Assembly (NCBI GenBank): GCA_020002185.1
Contig: JAHLWY010000210.1
Location: 1 to 64,000, forward strand
Length of the DNA: 64,000 nt
Direction of reading: 5' to 3'
From: Paraescarpia echinospica
Lineage: Eukaryota > Annelida > Polychaeta > Sabellida > Siboglinidae
The notes under the pieces were generated by a model. The model made no database searches and was not told the DNA's origin. It saw only the letters and a list, made by a program, of their open reading frames with translations. Shown here piece after piece: positions 1 to 11,055 of this stretch; the stretch's first letter is position 1, and each line of letters opens with the position of its first letter. Position numbers and translations under genes: made by a program.

Positions 1-345
1 AAACAACATTCCTTATCTTACCTTATCCCTCACTCCAGATGCAACTACCACTTGTATTCTTTTTCCCCCAGTACCATTCGACTTTGGAATTCCCTCCCTC
101 AATATATTGTAAATCAAAACAGCCTGTATGCGTTTAAAAGCAACATCCAGACTTTGCAGTACCCCATGTTTTAGAGACGTTAACAAGTTCTTCTGCACGT
201 ATTTATGTTTATTTACACGATAATTTGTGTTCTTATATATTGCACTCTAAAAACAAAACAAAAATTTCCTGTTCGCCTGCCATGCCACGGCACCGCCTGT
301 ATCCTCAGCATGTTGAGGCTAGGCGTGTATTGGAAGAAGAAGAAG
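1..345 (+). mobile_element. LINE 3' end (reverse transcriptase C-terminus and tail)
   Basis: Bases 1-170 read in a + frame as the last residues of a non-LTR retrotransposon ORF2, with the typical C-terminal motif FFPPSTIRLWNSLP and a short tail ending at a stop. The rest is an AT-rich 3' region. The element is cut by the left edge. The stretch 297-341 is found again at 19331-19373. Confidence 0.6.
297..341 (+). repeat. 45-bp dispersed repeat, copy 1
   Basis: This stretch contains GTTGAGGCTAGGCGTGTATT and runs into GAAGAAG repeats. A nearly identical copy lies at 19331-19373, inside an unrelated LINE. It is probably the 3' tail of a retroelement family. Confidence 0.6.
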
Positions 346-619
346 AAGAAAAAATTAATCCATAAGAGCCACCATGCGCACTGGCGTGATGTGTCCATAG
401 GACATTTTGCCAGTCAAAATACAGATACAGATACACACAGTGATTTGTTTTGTATTTTGTCGACATTATGTAAATTGTTATTATAAAATTTGTATCTTAG
501 ACTATTTGTTTTCATATTTTGTAGTTCGAGTTGTTTCCAGCACTTGGTAATGTTCTATTAACTGACTAGTCTGTATTATTGTGGTTACAATGTAATGGTC
601 TTATGAGGTATCATTCTGT

Positions 620-862
620 ATATGCTGGCACTGAGGGTGGTCACTACCAGGGTGCTTGTCGTCCTCAGTGGTTCTTTTACGTCCCAAATTGAGTCGGGAC
701 CGACATTAATGTGATCACCAAGTCACGAGGGATACACAGTCCCCAATTTTGAGAGCCAGATTTTTACACCAAATATCATGCCTGCTCGGTCCAGGTTTCG
801 AACTCAGAGCACTGGCATGCCAGGCGGATGTGCTAACCACTACACTAGCCGCACTCTCTGTA
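620..862 (-). mobile_element. tRNA-derived SINE
   Basis: On the minus strand the right end reads like a tRNA: an A-box-like TGTAGTGGTTAGCACATCCG followed by a B-box-like GAGTTCGAAACCTGG. The pattern is closest to a tRNA-Val/Glu type. The body continues leftward to about 620. It lies in a repeat-rich stretch with no host gene. Confidence 0.55.
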
Positions 863-1124
863 TAATTTGTTTCTGCTGTTGGGATAAATAAAATGCATCC
901 TTACCTTACCTAAAGATGTGGGAGGGTGTGTTTCTATATTTCATAAAAACCAGCACAAAACCTTGGAGTAACACACTATCGAGAGGGATGCTGGGGTACC
1001 AGCCCAGCCTGATCACAGTGCTTTCTTCTATATCATGAGCAGTCTTACTCCAAACCCACTATACTTTATCTTAGTCACACATTGAACATAACTTGGGATA
1101 ATGTCATTGTTTTTCATTTTACAG

Positions 1125-1291
1125 GATAATGACGAGGAGCTCAGCATGAAACTGCCACAGAATAACATGTATGGGGACGTACATGGTGGTATGCAAAAAC
1201 TACCAAAATTTACACTGGGGAGTCTAGAGGAATACTTATCCTAGTACGGAAAGAAGCTGAAGGAAAAGAGCAAGTCTCTATACAAAAAAAG
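1125..1291 (+). pseudogene. Candidate exon of a decayed SWIM zinc-finger gene (broken)
   Basis: A good acceptor (TTTTACAG) precedes 1125 and a good donor (GTGAGT) follows 1291. Between them one frame is open except for an in-frame TAG at 1242-1244 (context EEYLS-stop-YGKK). The lysine-rich 3' part and its position upstream of the SWIM exon suggest the same gene. The link to the SWIM exon 3 kb away is inference from strand and order only. Confidence 0.35.
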
Positions 1292-1299
1292 GTGAGTTA

Positions 1300-2290
1300 T
1301 TTTAACATTAAACTAAAAGGACTGTAGGATTAAAGGTATATGCGAATAACCTTATGAGCTTAGTAATTTGTACGTCCCTGGCAAATATGATACTGCCTCG
1401 ATGAAATAATAGTTTTCTTTATCAATGGATTCGAGCAGGCTTATTTGTAAATTTATATGTGTCAAAATGTAAGAACAAACATTCAAAACCTAACAATAAA
1501 TTATTCAGGACCAGTATTCTGGAATACCCTGCCTCATAAACTTAGAATGCTCCTGACCATTAAACAGTTTAAAAGAAACCTAACAGCTCCTTACTCGTGA
1601 ATTATTATTGATATTACATTATATATGTATATATATAGGTGAAGCACAATACTGGGCCAAAAAAAGAGGACTGGACAACAAAAACATGTGCAAAAAACAA
1701 AAAGTCTTAGATGGTAACCAAGATACATCTACACCTAAAATTAAAGAATATAAGGTATCTTTACTCAATGTTATGTGACGCAGTGCCAAGTGAAGTTGAT
1801 GATCTAAAATATGAGAATGTGAAACCCTTCAGAAATCAAAATTTCCTTGACTGATGTATGCTAGTACCTCATCAGAATCCAACCAAGACTTTTAAAATGT
1901 TAAGAATGATCAGAGCACTCTGGACGTGAAATGGTGGACACTGTAACTTATGTTATCCACCACATTGTCCACAACCACAATTTTGTTCAAACAACAATAA
2001 ACCGGCAGGATGCGTTTTTTTGTGTCTCATCTTTCTTCATGGGCCTAAGATACAGCATAAATGTTATCAATCAGAACTGTCCGCAAAGAAGCTGGTTATG
2101 GAGTAAATATAGCATAAGTTACACGACACCAATTTGATCCAGTATTGTGCGACTCCACAATTTTTAGTCCTTTGGCCGAAGGTCCAAGGGACTATTGCCA
2201 TCACTCTGCGTCCGCCATCCGCCGTTAGCTGCCGTATCTCAGAAACCGTTCAGCAACGTTTTCTCTACATAGATGTATCTTAGGGTGCTG
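1300..2290. other. AT-rich stretch, no gene seen
   Basis: No open frame with protein-like composition is visible. Around 2155-2330 lies a GC-richer segment beginning near GGCCGAAGGTCCAAGGGAC that looks like a dispersed repeat, but its ends could not be set. Confidence 0.4.
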
Positions 2291-2331
2291 CCACTATATA
2301 CAAGAAATCTGTATTTGATTGAATCATTCTA
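2291..2331 (+). repeat. About 41-bp dispersed repeat, copy 1
   Basis: Contains AGAAATCTGTATTTGATTGA and recurs at 2926-2970, where it abuts the end of the 146-bp repeat. Confidence 0.6.
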
Positions 2332-2776
2332 AGGGCACCTAAGGGGCCCCCAAAGTGCAAAAGTTTTACATTATCTAGTGATGTGGTTTTGACTTTTGAG
2401 AAGGGCCCTTGAGACCACCCCCAACAGTAGATTTTGTTTAATGTGCCAGAAAACCAGCAACAAGACTAAACTCTGCAGCCTAGTGCTACTGTTCCATTGA
2501 GACCTTGACTAATCTTTAATTGGTCACAGCACCCAAGCAGAGTAGACACACTTGACCCCTGTTAGACTGAACAGTTGCCTAACACTTTTAAACTGTATCT
2601 TCAAAACTATTTATTTTCTATAATTGCAAGTTGTGTTTATGTTGATGTTCATTTAATTATTATAAAATGGTGTGACTGTGGTGTCTATTGGTTAAAGATG
2701 TATTGTCTGTAGAAACCTGTAGGTGACAAACATAGAAAATTAATATTCTGGACAACTATACAGTGAAATATCCTAC

Positions 2777-2922
2777 ACTTTATTGATATCAAATGCATTC
2801 TACTGTTCTGTTTACGCTTTCCGTGCCTTGTGTAGTCATGGTACTGTGTAAATCAGTTGTATCAATATAGACTAATAATTACAGATTCAACCAAATGTCA
2901 ACCATTAGAAGAGTTGACATAG
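2777..2922 (+). repeat. 146-bp direct repeat, copy 1
   Basis: A 146-bp block starting ACTTTATTGATATC and ending GAGTTGACATAG matches 4168-4313 with only a few mismatches. The DNA about 200 bp before each copy is also related (both have a CCCCTGTTA-ACT-GA-CAGTTGCCT pattern), so the duplicated region was larger and has diverged. Confidence 0.85.
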
Positions 2923-2925
2923 TTC

Positions 2926-2970
2926 CGCTATACACAAGCAAGAAATCTGTATTTGATTGAATCATTCTAG
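2926..2970 (+). repeat. Dispersed repeat, copy 2
   Basis: Second copy of the 2291-2331 repeat, differing by a few small changes. Confidence 0.6.
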
Positions 2971-3345
2971 TGTCATCAGCATATAGTAGAACATACATTG
3001 TCTACATCATCATCACTAAGGTTGTTGTAAATTTCACCAGCTGCCATGTCAAGTCCGTTATAATTGTGACTAACAGTGTTCAAAATGATTCAGGTAAATA
3101 GCAAATAACAAAGGACACAAGTTTTCTCCTTGACATACCTATACATCACATCAGAAGAAGGCTGACACAGCCTGGCCCTGATTTATACATGATTTAGCAT
3201 TTTTTTACATGTTGTATACAACTTTCAACACATTACCATTAATACTGCATGAAATTATCTTAGACCACAGTGAGGACCGGTCTACTAAATCAAAAGCTTT
3301 CTTATAATCGATGAAGGCACAATAAAGCCTTTTGCGTCGAGATAA
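2966..3345 (-). mobile_element. LINE reverse-transcriptase fragment
   Basis: Read on the minus strand this shows reverse-transcriptase blocks in order: FIDYKKAFD near 3320 (block A), then CQGENLCPLLFAIYLN, then LLYADDT near 2975-2990 (the catalytic YADD box). Stops and frameshifts interrupt it, so it is a dead fragment. The FIDYKKAFD and QGENL pattern is typical of RTE-like LINEs, though the clade was not verified. Confidence 0.65.
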
Positions 3346-4167
3346 ATACAATTCAACCAATACCCCTATCTGAACACTGCCTGTTCTTCACCTATTACAT
3401 TCGCTTTGTTTAGGTATGTGGTCAGTCTGGTGTTCTGAACAATCACTAAGGATTAATGAACACTTATGCAGAATGTCACCCACTTGGCAGGTTTAATTGA
3501 TCTATTCAGCAATGAGGACACTACTTAGGCCTCACTATGGACACTGTCACTCACAGTGTTGTGTATTGTCTTAGTTGGTGCATTGAGCTAATCTACTTGA
3601 CCATGAATCAGTGGTGGCTCTGGTTGTGTATTACACCCAGCTGTGGAGCTAAAATTATCTGCCTGCTATTGTTTGATGGAAACTGTGACTAACCTGTAAT
3701 TGATCACTGGCAGTAGCTTGTGTCAACAGACAGCATTAAGCCACTAGACCCCTGTTAAACTGGACAGTTGCCTGTAGGTTTTAAACTGTGTCAAACAGTG
3801 AGTCTACCTTTTGCTCTCAAATAATCTGTCCTCTTAATTTACACATAAAAACATAATCTGGTATAACTTGATAAGTCTTTGTAGCAGCACATTTGTACTT
3901 CCAGTGTATCATTGCAACATAACATACATATTACATACTGTGTACCACATTTGAATGTTGTTGCATGTAATATTTCCATGCAATCCATTTGCATATATAA
4001 TGTAAAACTTCAACAGCCGTTTTCTTCATTTTCACTTTTTGACCCCTACCATGTTCAATGCTCCGTTACTTCGCCAATTTTTGTAGCACTCATAATTTTT
4101 TAAACCGTGTAAAGCACCCTACCAAACCTTTACAAGGATGTAAGAAAACAATGTTACAATTTTTCCG

Positions 4168-4313
4168 ACTTTATTGATATCAAATGCATTCTACTGTTCC
4201 GTTTACGCTTGCCATGCCTTGTGTAGACATGGTACTGTGTAAATCAATTGTATCAATATAGACTAATAATTACAGATTCAACCAAATGTCAACCATTAGA
4301 AGAGTTGACATAG
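4168..4313 (+). repeat. 146-bp direct repeat, copy 2
   Basis: Partner of 2777-2922, offset 1391 bp. It ends about 110 bp before the SWIM exon. Confidence 0.85.
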
Positions 4314-4423
4314 GTTATCACTCATTTGGTCAGCCGGGGTCACATATAGACGTATTAGTCCAAAGGTCTTCAGGGCCACTTGGCCCATTTTTTTATATAT
4401 ATATTGTACAATGTTTTCTTCAG

Positions 4424-4686
4424 GTTATTGCGGCATATGCGTACCACCACAGACAACACACAAGGAAAGTGGTTTGTGTCAGCTGTTGTGTGGGCAGAGA
4501 TGAGGAAGTCTGCCTCTTATAAAGTAGATGTGTCCATGAACAATGATGCGTTGGTGCAAGAAGCACAATGTGAATGTGGTGCTGGGCAGGGCCCTACAGC
4601 TCACTGCAAGCATGTTGCAGCAATTCTGTTCAGCCTGACACTAGTGTCAGATAGGAACTATCTTGACAGAAGTGACGTGTACACAG
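4424..4686 (+). pseudogene. SWIM-type zinc-finger exon
   Basis: A 263-nt open exon follows TTTTCTTCAG and ends at donor GTAAGA. Its frame contains the SWIM signature CxCx(n)CxH, seen as CECGAGQGPTAHCKH, followed by the hydrophobic VAAILFSL. SWIM fingers bind DNA or protein and are found in transposase-like proteins and in uncharacterised invertebrate proteins that often carry a YqaJ-type nuclease domain. This exon is intact, but the next one is broken, so the gene copy as a whole looks dead. No complete gene could be assembled in the window. Confidence 0.6.
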
Positions 4687-4933
4687 GTAAGACGTTTAAA
4701 AAAAAACATTTATTTTCTGCATTCAATGTACTATGTACAAATATTGGGGCAATTGTCAATGCACAAAAAAATGGCATTTAGTTTATCCCAATTTTGTACA
4801 AATAAGCTGGGTAGTTTCAAGAATGTGACACGCTCTTGTCAACATATCAGCAACAATAAATAAATGAAAGGGTTAAAATACATATAAAATACATAAATAT
4901 GTAGCTGAATGTACACTCTGACTTGACCTGCAG

Positions 4934-5155
4934 GTCCTCTAGACGTTCCATCATGCTATACCTTTTAAAGGAACTCCTATCAAGTCCAGCAGATTACAAG
5001 TGGGAAGGACAATGCGGACCTTATATATGATCCTCGATCAGAGCAACTGCAGAACAATGACTCTACTCCAGACAGGTTCACTCTATTTGACGAAACAGCC
5101 CGTATTCTTTTTACAGACCAATTGAAAAATAGTTACTTGTCAAAACATGGGCATT
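4934..5155 (+). pseudogene. Broken exon downstream of the SWIM exon
   Basis: After the acceptor CCTGCAG, one frame starts VL-stop-TFHHAIPFKGTPIK and another continues DLIYDPRSEQLQ up to a stop near 5156. The protein-like signal jumps frame within the exon and has an in-frame TAG near its start. Both suggest loss of function. The relation to the SWIM exon rests on proximity and on exon phase. Confidence 0.35.
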
Positions 5156-5228
5156 AGTGCAGTCTCTGGCTTTATGTATAAATCAAATAATACAATGTTG
5201 CTTATATCTCTACATATACATATTTCAG

Positions 5229-5345
5229 GAAAGTCAACCAATGCCAGTGATGCAGCTGTTCCCTCCTGCCAGTCCACATGCCCTTGCCAACGACCACAAC
5301 TACTTGAAGTTTACTCCACAAGATCAGTACTTGAAAGATGAAATG
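5229..5345 (+). pseudogene. Possible further exon of the SWIM gene
   Basis: Flanked by acceptor ATTTCAG and donor GTTAGT, with an open frame rich in proline, glutamine and histidine (MPVMQLFPPASPHALAND). No domain recognised. It could be chance. Confidence 0.25.
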
Positions 5346-5441
5346 GTTAGTTATTTCCATGCTTTTCAATTCAACATACATACATACATACATCTGTATT
5401 AACACAATGTGCTCCATTGAAACAATGCACATGGTTACAAT

Positions 5442-5760
5442 AGAGTGCAATGGCTCAGTGACTAGAACGTTGGACTCTCAATCAAGAGAACCCGGGTTTG
5501 AATTCAGTGCTGCTGTGTTGGACCTTGGGCAAGTTCGTTCACTCTACGTTGCTCCAGTTCACTCAGCCGTATGAATGAGTACCTGGCTATAGACAGTGGT
5601 GGATATTTGTGTACGAATAGTCTTTGTGCATTAATTGCTGCATGGCTGAATTCTTCCCAGAGAAGTTGAGATGGTACTCGATCGAACAAGTCTGCTAGGG
5701 AGTAAAATGTAAAGCGCTTTGAGCAGTCATAAGGACTGGATACTGCGTTATTATATAAGA
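5442..5760 (+). mobile_element. tRNA-derived SINE with L2-like tail, near full length
   Basis: The head is tRNA-like (TGGCTCAGTGACTAGAACG as A box, GGGTTTGAATTC as degenerate B box). A shared body includes GACAGTGGTGGATATTTGTG, and the tail reads GTAAAGCGCTTTGAGCAGTC then a GCGTTATTATATAAGA variant. The same family is seen at 7960-8105, 21024-21300, 22745-22866, 41920-42145 and 46128-46206. The GCGCTTTGAG...GCGCTATATAA tail resembles 3' tails of L2-type LINEs, which would supply the reverse transcriptase. Confidence 0.8.
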
Positions 5761-5769
5761 GATTACTTT

Positions 5770-6085
5770 TTATAAACATTGCATCGCCATAGAACAGAGT
5801 CCAACTTACAAACATTGTGCAATGCAGCTCTGAGCATTTCATTTGAAACTAAAATAAAACAAATTTAAAACTTGAAACAAAAAGGGGGTTTGTTGAATTA
5901 CAATTAATATCAGACTAACTGGTGACTACAACTATATAGCTTAAAGCTGCAATATCAGTTCAATTTTTATGCTCCTCGCTTTTCTGACTAATTTCCCGAA
6001 AAAGCAAAGCTATCAAGTATCCCCTATAATATCCTAGTTCGTTGGTGCACTTGTGCTACTTCGTTTTGTTGAAATTAATAAACAA
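5770..6085. other. AT-rich stretch, no gene seen
   Basis: No protein-like open frame or recognisable repeat. Confidence 0.4.
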
Positions 6086-6088
6086 ACT

Positions 6089-6143
6089 GAACTATTTCGA
6101 ATTTGGTTTCGAGTCGGAGTCGAAACCAAATTCGAAATAGTTC
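6089..6143. repeat. Perfect 24-bp hairpin
   Basis: Arms 6089-6112 and 6120-6143 are exact reverse complements (left arm starts GAACTATTTCGAATTTGG). The loop is 7 nt, GTCGGAG. Nothing else nearby is symmetric, so this is not a visible transposon terminus. Confidence 0.9.
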
Positions 6144-6149
6144 GACTAA

Positions 6150-7105
6150 GTAAGACTACGAACAGACGCTGCGTTCACAAAACTTCTTCTAGACAAGTTA
6201 GTAATTTCAAAGTAGTCAGCCTCAACCACGCATATTTATTCGTATGAATATAATATTATGTTGCTTATTATGTTCAGAAAACCACCACCCCTCAATACTG
6301 TGAAAATGTCCATAACAATAACATGTAGGCCTTCATAACATGTATCGATAGCTTGCGACTGATTTATGTGAGAGAGCAGAGAATTACTGTTACTATACAA
6401 AGAATTGCAGCCCATGTTTTGTTAAGTTACAAATCCTTTTGTACATGTAAATTATAGAAGTTCTGTTTTTAGTTGTTTTTTATTTTGGTCTTTCTCGGGG
6501 GGAAAAAGTACATCCAAAACATTACAATTTATCAATAACATGCATTTTGTAATTTATACTTCTACATTCATATATTTTGTAGAACAATTTTGTAAATTTG
6601 TTTTCCGTTTCATTTAATTAATTCACTTCATTACAGTCAGGGTTGGCAGCTAGCTTTCTGACAGGACAGTTTACAAATTGTTTGCACGTTGATGACACTG
6701 AAGCCACAGAGGCTTCGCTTCAAGGAACATACTTTCCCAGTCAGAAACTTGTAGTTAATAACCACAGTTGCAAGTAGTTGAAAGGCCATAATCATTTTTG
6801 TTTGTTAAATCAAGCCAGGAAATCCATAATAAAATGCCTTTGTTGCTCTCATAAGAGACATGACTAACAGCTGGAATCTTCTTCTAAAGACTTACAGTAA
6901 CTCAGCCAGCCTTTAGACAAGTGTAACCAGCTTCTAGTGGCACATATATACACACACACATATATAATATTGTATAATATTATATATATATTGACGGGTA
7001 GTAGTTCATTTTCACAAATAATCTGACTCATTCCATATTCCAATTCATGACTTTGATGCTGCTATGCAAACGCTATATATATATACACCTGTGCAGTGGC
7101 GAAAA
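6150..7105. other. AT-rich intergenic stretch with TA repeats
   Basis: Short (TA)n and (CA)n tracts occur at 6945-6990 and 7070-7086. No coding signal seen. Confidence 0.4.
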
Positions 7106-7109
7106 TGTT

Positions 7110-7253
7110 TCATTAGCACCCCCCTCCCCCCGTCTTCCGATATCACCACTCCAGCCATGCGGCTGAAGTTATAGTTATAGCGGCTCGGTATCAACCAAAT
7201 TTAGACTACACCATTTGGTTCGGCCAGGCTCGATTTCTGGATCCACCCCTGTA
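7110..7253 (+). mobile_element. MITE family member (GGATCCACCCC end), truncated
   Basis: Shares CCCCCCTCCCCCCGTCTTCC and the terminal CTGGATCCACCCCTG with copies at 36936-37234, 50042-50369, 52740-53757 and, inverted, 37870-38110. Only the right part is kept here. Confidence 0.55.
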
Positions 7254-7259
7254 TGTGAT

Positions 7260-7955
7260 AGTTTTGTTTGTCTGCATGAGGATTTTGCAGTAATGGGTGT
7301 CCTTGTTAAATTGCATATTGTTGTTAGAAATGTATGTGAATTAAAGTAAAGACAATGTAAAGTACAAACATTTTATTGAAACTATTTGATAAGATGGACT
7401 ACAAAATCAGGTACAATCACTGCACTTGATATGTATAATGTAATAATTTTTAATATCACATACACATCACATGCACATAATATGCAAAGCAACAATAGAA
7501 AAAAAATTAGGAAGAGGTTGAAAAAATGTCAGGTACATATAAAAAACAAAAAGTTACTTTTATCATATTCTTTGTTGCAAAAAACAACACTAGTTAGTAC
7601 ATGTGATATCAAATGCTACTTGTAGTTTATACATGCCTTATATGTTTACAACTAAAAAAATGAGTGACTGACTAAACAATCATGTGTATTTAACCATTTT
7701 TTTAAATATTTAATGCCCATAAAATGTAAACCAATGAGAAACAATTACTTAGAAAGATGTTTAGTTGAACAAATGTAATATCAAATAAAAATAACTATAT
7801 TACTTTGTTAAAAAACGTCAATATGATATCAAATTCGAAAACTGTGTAGTTTGTGCAATGCTTGGTGTGTTTACAGTTCGCAAAAAATAGTGACTAGACT
7901 AGACAGGGTCATCATCATGTGACTGAGAATTACATATACAATCACTACATGCTAC
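7260..7955. other. AT-rich stretch, no gene seen
   Basis: Long A/T runs. Open frames here have low-complexity composition and no domain. Confidence 0.4.
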
Positions 7956-7959
7956 ATTG

Positions 7960-8105
7960 CTCCAGTTTACAGACAGTGGTGGATGGTCTTTGCATATTAA
8001 TTTCAGCTTAATACTTCCCTCATAAGTCAAGATGGTGTTTTCGATTTAATAGGTCTGCCAGGGAGTAAAGTGCTTTGACCAATCCTGAGGACTGAATACT
8101 ACACC
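7960..8105 (+). mobile_element. Decayed SINE copy (L2-tail family)
   Basis: Keeps CAGACAGTGGTGGATG and GTCTGCCAGGGAGTAAAG, then a worn GCTTTGACCAATCCTGAGGAC tail. The tRNA head is lost. Confidence 0.6.
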
Positions 8106-8584
8106 ATATTAGAACTAACCTTACTCAAGTGTTGTTTAATTATCATGAGAAATGAAAATGTAATGTAAATTATTTGTGAAAATATAAAACAGTGATAAAA
8201 AAGAATAATTTAGAAAGATGATACGTAGCATGAAAAATGTATAACAGTCCTCATGATACATAGATAATTTAAACAAGTAAAATGCTGCTGTCAGTGTATC
8301 AACAGATTTGCTGAAAAATTTGAAAAAGCTTTAAATAGCATTACTTCATCACAAACTTGTGTTGTACATAACAAGTGCCTGGTGTATGTTGCAAGAACTC
8401 AGCTGGCTGCCACTGACTATCAGCAACACAAAGACAATGAAACCCTACCACTCTAACAATGCTGGATAATTCATGTATTTTTTCATGGACACTGGTAAAA
8501 GTCATAGTTGAATTGAATACAAATACCTTGTATTATTGACTTTTGATAAATGTGTCATAAAAATATCATATCAGCCATATAAAC

Positions 8585-9355
8585 AAAACAGTGAATAAAA
8601 TAATTGGAATTTTAAATAAACTTAAACATGTATTATTACCTAAGAATATATTATCTATAACGTACAATTCGCTCATTCTTCCCAAGATTAATTATGGCAT
8701 ATTGGTCTGGGGTTATCAAGCCCATCGCATTTTTAATCTTCAAAAGAAAGCAGTGCGAATAGTTACTTCAAGTAAATACAATTCTCACACAGATCCCATC
8801 TTCAAAGAATGTAAATTTCTTAAGTTGGATGACATCTATAGACTCCAACAGCTCAAATTTTATTACAGATTGATCAACAAGGTTATACCAGAATACTTCA
8901 GTCGTATTCCATACACATATAACTTTGCAATTCACCAATACAACACACATGGTAAAAACAACTTATTTATTCCCAGAGTTAATCATCAATATGCAAAAAA
9001 GTACATCAGACACAATATTATACAAACTGTTAACAATACTTCAAACATCATCCTTGATAACATTTATACACACATTTCTTATCAAGAATTATGAATCATG
9101 TTGTCATATTTCAAACTGTTACATCTGTCAATCTTAAACAAGACATGACTTTGCATTTGTTTAAACTAATATATGTATTATACTATAATATACTATACTA
9201 AACATACTATGTTTACACATATATGTATGCATATATAGTTGATCACGTGATAATCATATAAATATGTTACATCAGTGGCCTCCCTGACCTTACAATGAAT
9301 TTTATATTGTAGTTTATGTACTTATGATGGTCAAAATAAATACTGTCTGTCTGTC
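8585..9355 (+). mobile_element. LINE ORF2 C-terminal fragment and 3' tail
   Basis: A 167-residue open frame (8591-9094) is the thumb and C-terminus of a non-LTR reverse transcriptase, with GILNKLKHVLLPKNIL, LPKINYGILVWG and LQKKAVRIVT in the expected order. It is 5'-truncated. The 3' region ends in ATAAATACTGTCTGTCTGTC. Being open over 167 codons suggests a fairly young insertion. The clade is uncertain (Jockey/CR1 group). Confidence 0.75.
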
Positions 9356-9724
9356 TGTTGGTCGGTCGGGGTCTGTATGTCTGTTAAAATAGCATGATAC
9401 AGAGACAGGTCTACGTAACATAGCCGGTAAGTCGTAAACATGCAGAGTATGCCTTATTTAAATATTAATAATAATAAAATCCTTGGAAAACAAGCTCAGA
9501 GGCGCATCAAAACAAAAGGATTGGTCAATCTCAAAATCCATAACTAGTATTCCAGTTGTCAACAGATGGGTCAAGGTGCTAGGGAGCTACAGTGGATAAG
9601 CAAGGTTGTAAAGATAAGTTTTTAAATGACGACAGAATTTTTTTTTATTTTCAACTGATCTAACATTAAGAGGGAGCATATTCCAAAGAGTTGGTGCAGC
9701 AACATAAAAAGCCCTAGTTCTAAT

Positions 9725-11055
9725 CAGACCTGGGGCCAAAGTACTCGGTACTCATGTACTCGTGTAATCGAGTACATTTTTGAAGTACTCGTACTCGTAC
9801 TCATAAAACTTATGGGTCATGTACTCGTACTCGTACTCATTGTACTCAGATTTTATGAGTACATTACAAGTACATCTGAGTACTTTCTCAATATGTACTG
9901 GGGAAAATAAATATATTTGGTTATAAAATGAAACTTTCCTGAAATATTTAAATGTTCAACTATTTTTTAAATACTGTTAATTCTGATAGAATACCACCTT
10001 ACCATCCCTACACATAGTACATCCTCATTCTCTGATAACCATGATTTATGATACCCAAATATGGCAACAGGCAGCAGCTTTTCTCAGTCAGAAACACCCT
10101 CTTCTGCAAACAATAATTGTAGGCTATTGGTTCAGGCCATAAACCTGTTTGTTTAATTGAGCCACCAGGATGTCCATAAAGAGCCAATTAGCAGTTAGCC
10201 CACCAGTTAGACAGGAAATGCCCTTGATGTAGTCTGGAGACCATGCCACTTGACAGTGGCTGACAGTGCTAACTGCTAAGAACAAGAAATGCCAGTCTTC
10301 CTCTGTAGAAGTAAGGTGGCTCAAGTCAGACTGCCTCCTACACTAGTATAATCCCATGCCAGCAGCCTGGCTAAAATGTCCAAAGGGGATGCTGAGCCTG
10401 TTATGTGGACATGTGCTAACCCTCTCAACAATTAGTAGTCTACGATCAGAAAATATAAACTGCAAACTTATAATATCAGCAGATTGCTGATTGTAGAGGT
10501 GAATGAATACCTCAGTGAACCATGTACAGATCGTCACAGTGACCCACTGCAGTTCTGAGTTTTCCAACTCTGGCTCAGTTGGTCCCTCACCATCTCAGCA
10601 TTTCGGCCTCATCAGCTCCAGTTGAAAGGGTATTTAGCATAATCGAGAAAGTATTATGCCCTGAACGGTGCAGCCTGAAAGACTCAACCTGTGAACAACT
10701 CATGTTCATTCGGTGCAATGGCAAATATATGATAAGATCATACGATGCCACTGAAATGAATGCCAATGAAGTGAATTTCATTGTTGATGAAATAGAGGTT
10801 TTTCTTAGTTTCCCTCATAAAAAATGTATCAACTGCCATTGCATATTCACTTGTGCTGAGTTATATAAATTAGATTAATTAAATAATTTTTTAATTTAAT
10901 TTATATTTAAAAAAATGTATTCATACTTTTACTCGTACTCGTGAGAATGTACTTGTACTCGTACTCAGCTTTTAGCAATGTACTCGTACTCGTCCATCAT
11001 CAAAGTACTCGTACTCGTACTTGTACTCATGAAAATGTACTTGGCCCCAGGTCTG
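9725..11055 (+). mobile_element. hAT transposon relic with 8-bp target duplication
   Basis: The ends are CAGACCTGGGGCCAAAGTAC at 9725 and its reverse complement ending 11055 (two mismatches). They are flanked by the perfect 8-bp duplication GTTCTAAT at 9717-9724 and 11056-11063. CAG/CTG ends with an 8-bp duplication are diagnostic of hAT. Both subterminal regions carry many GTACTCGTACTC repeats, the kind of sites hAT transposases bind. At 1331 bp it holds only the C-terminal part of a transposase gene, so it is non-autonomous. It sits inside a LINE. Confidence 0.9.
10579..10878 (+). pseudogene. hAT transposase C-terminal dimerisation domain
   Basis: The frame contains SASSAPVERVFS followed by CPERCSLKDSTCEQLMFIRC, the conserved C-terminal dimerisation region of hAT transposases. 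The catalytic RNase-H part is absent or beyond recognition upstream. Lies inside the 9725-11055 element. Confidence 0.75.
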
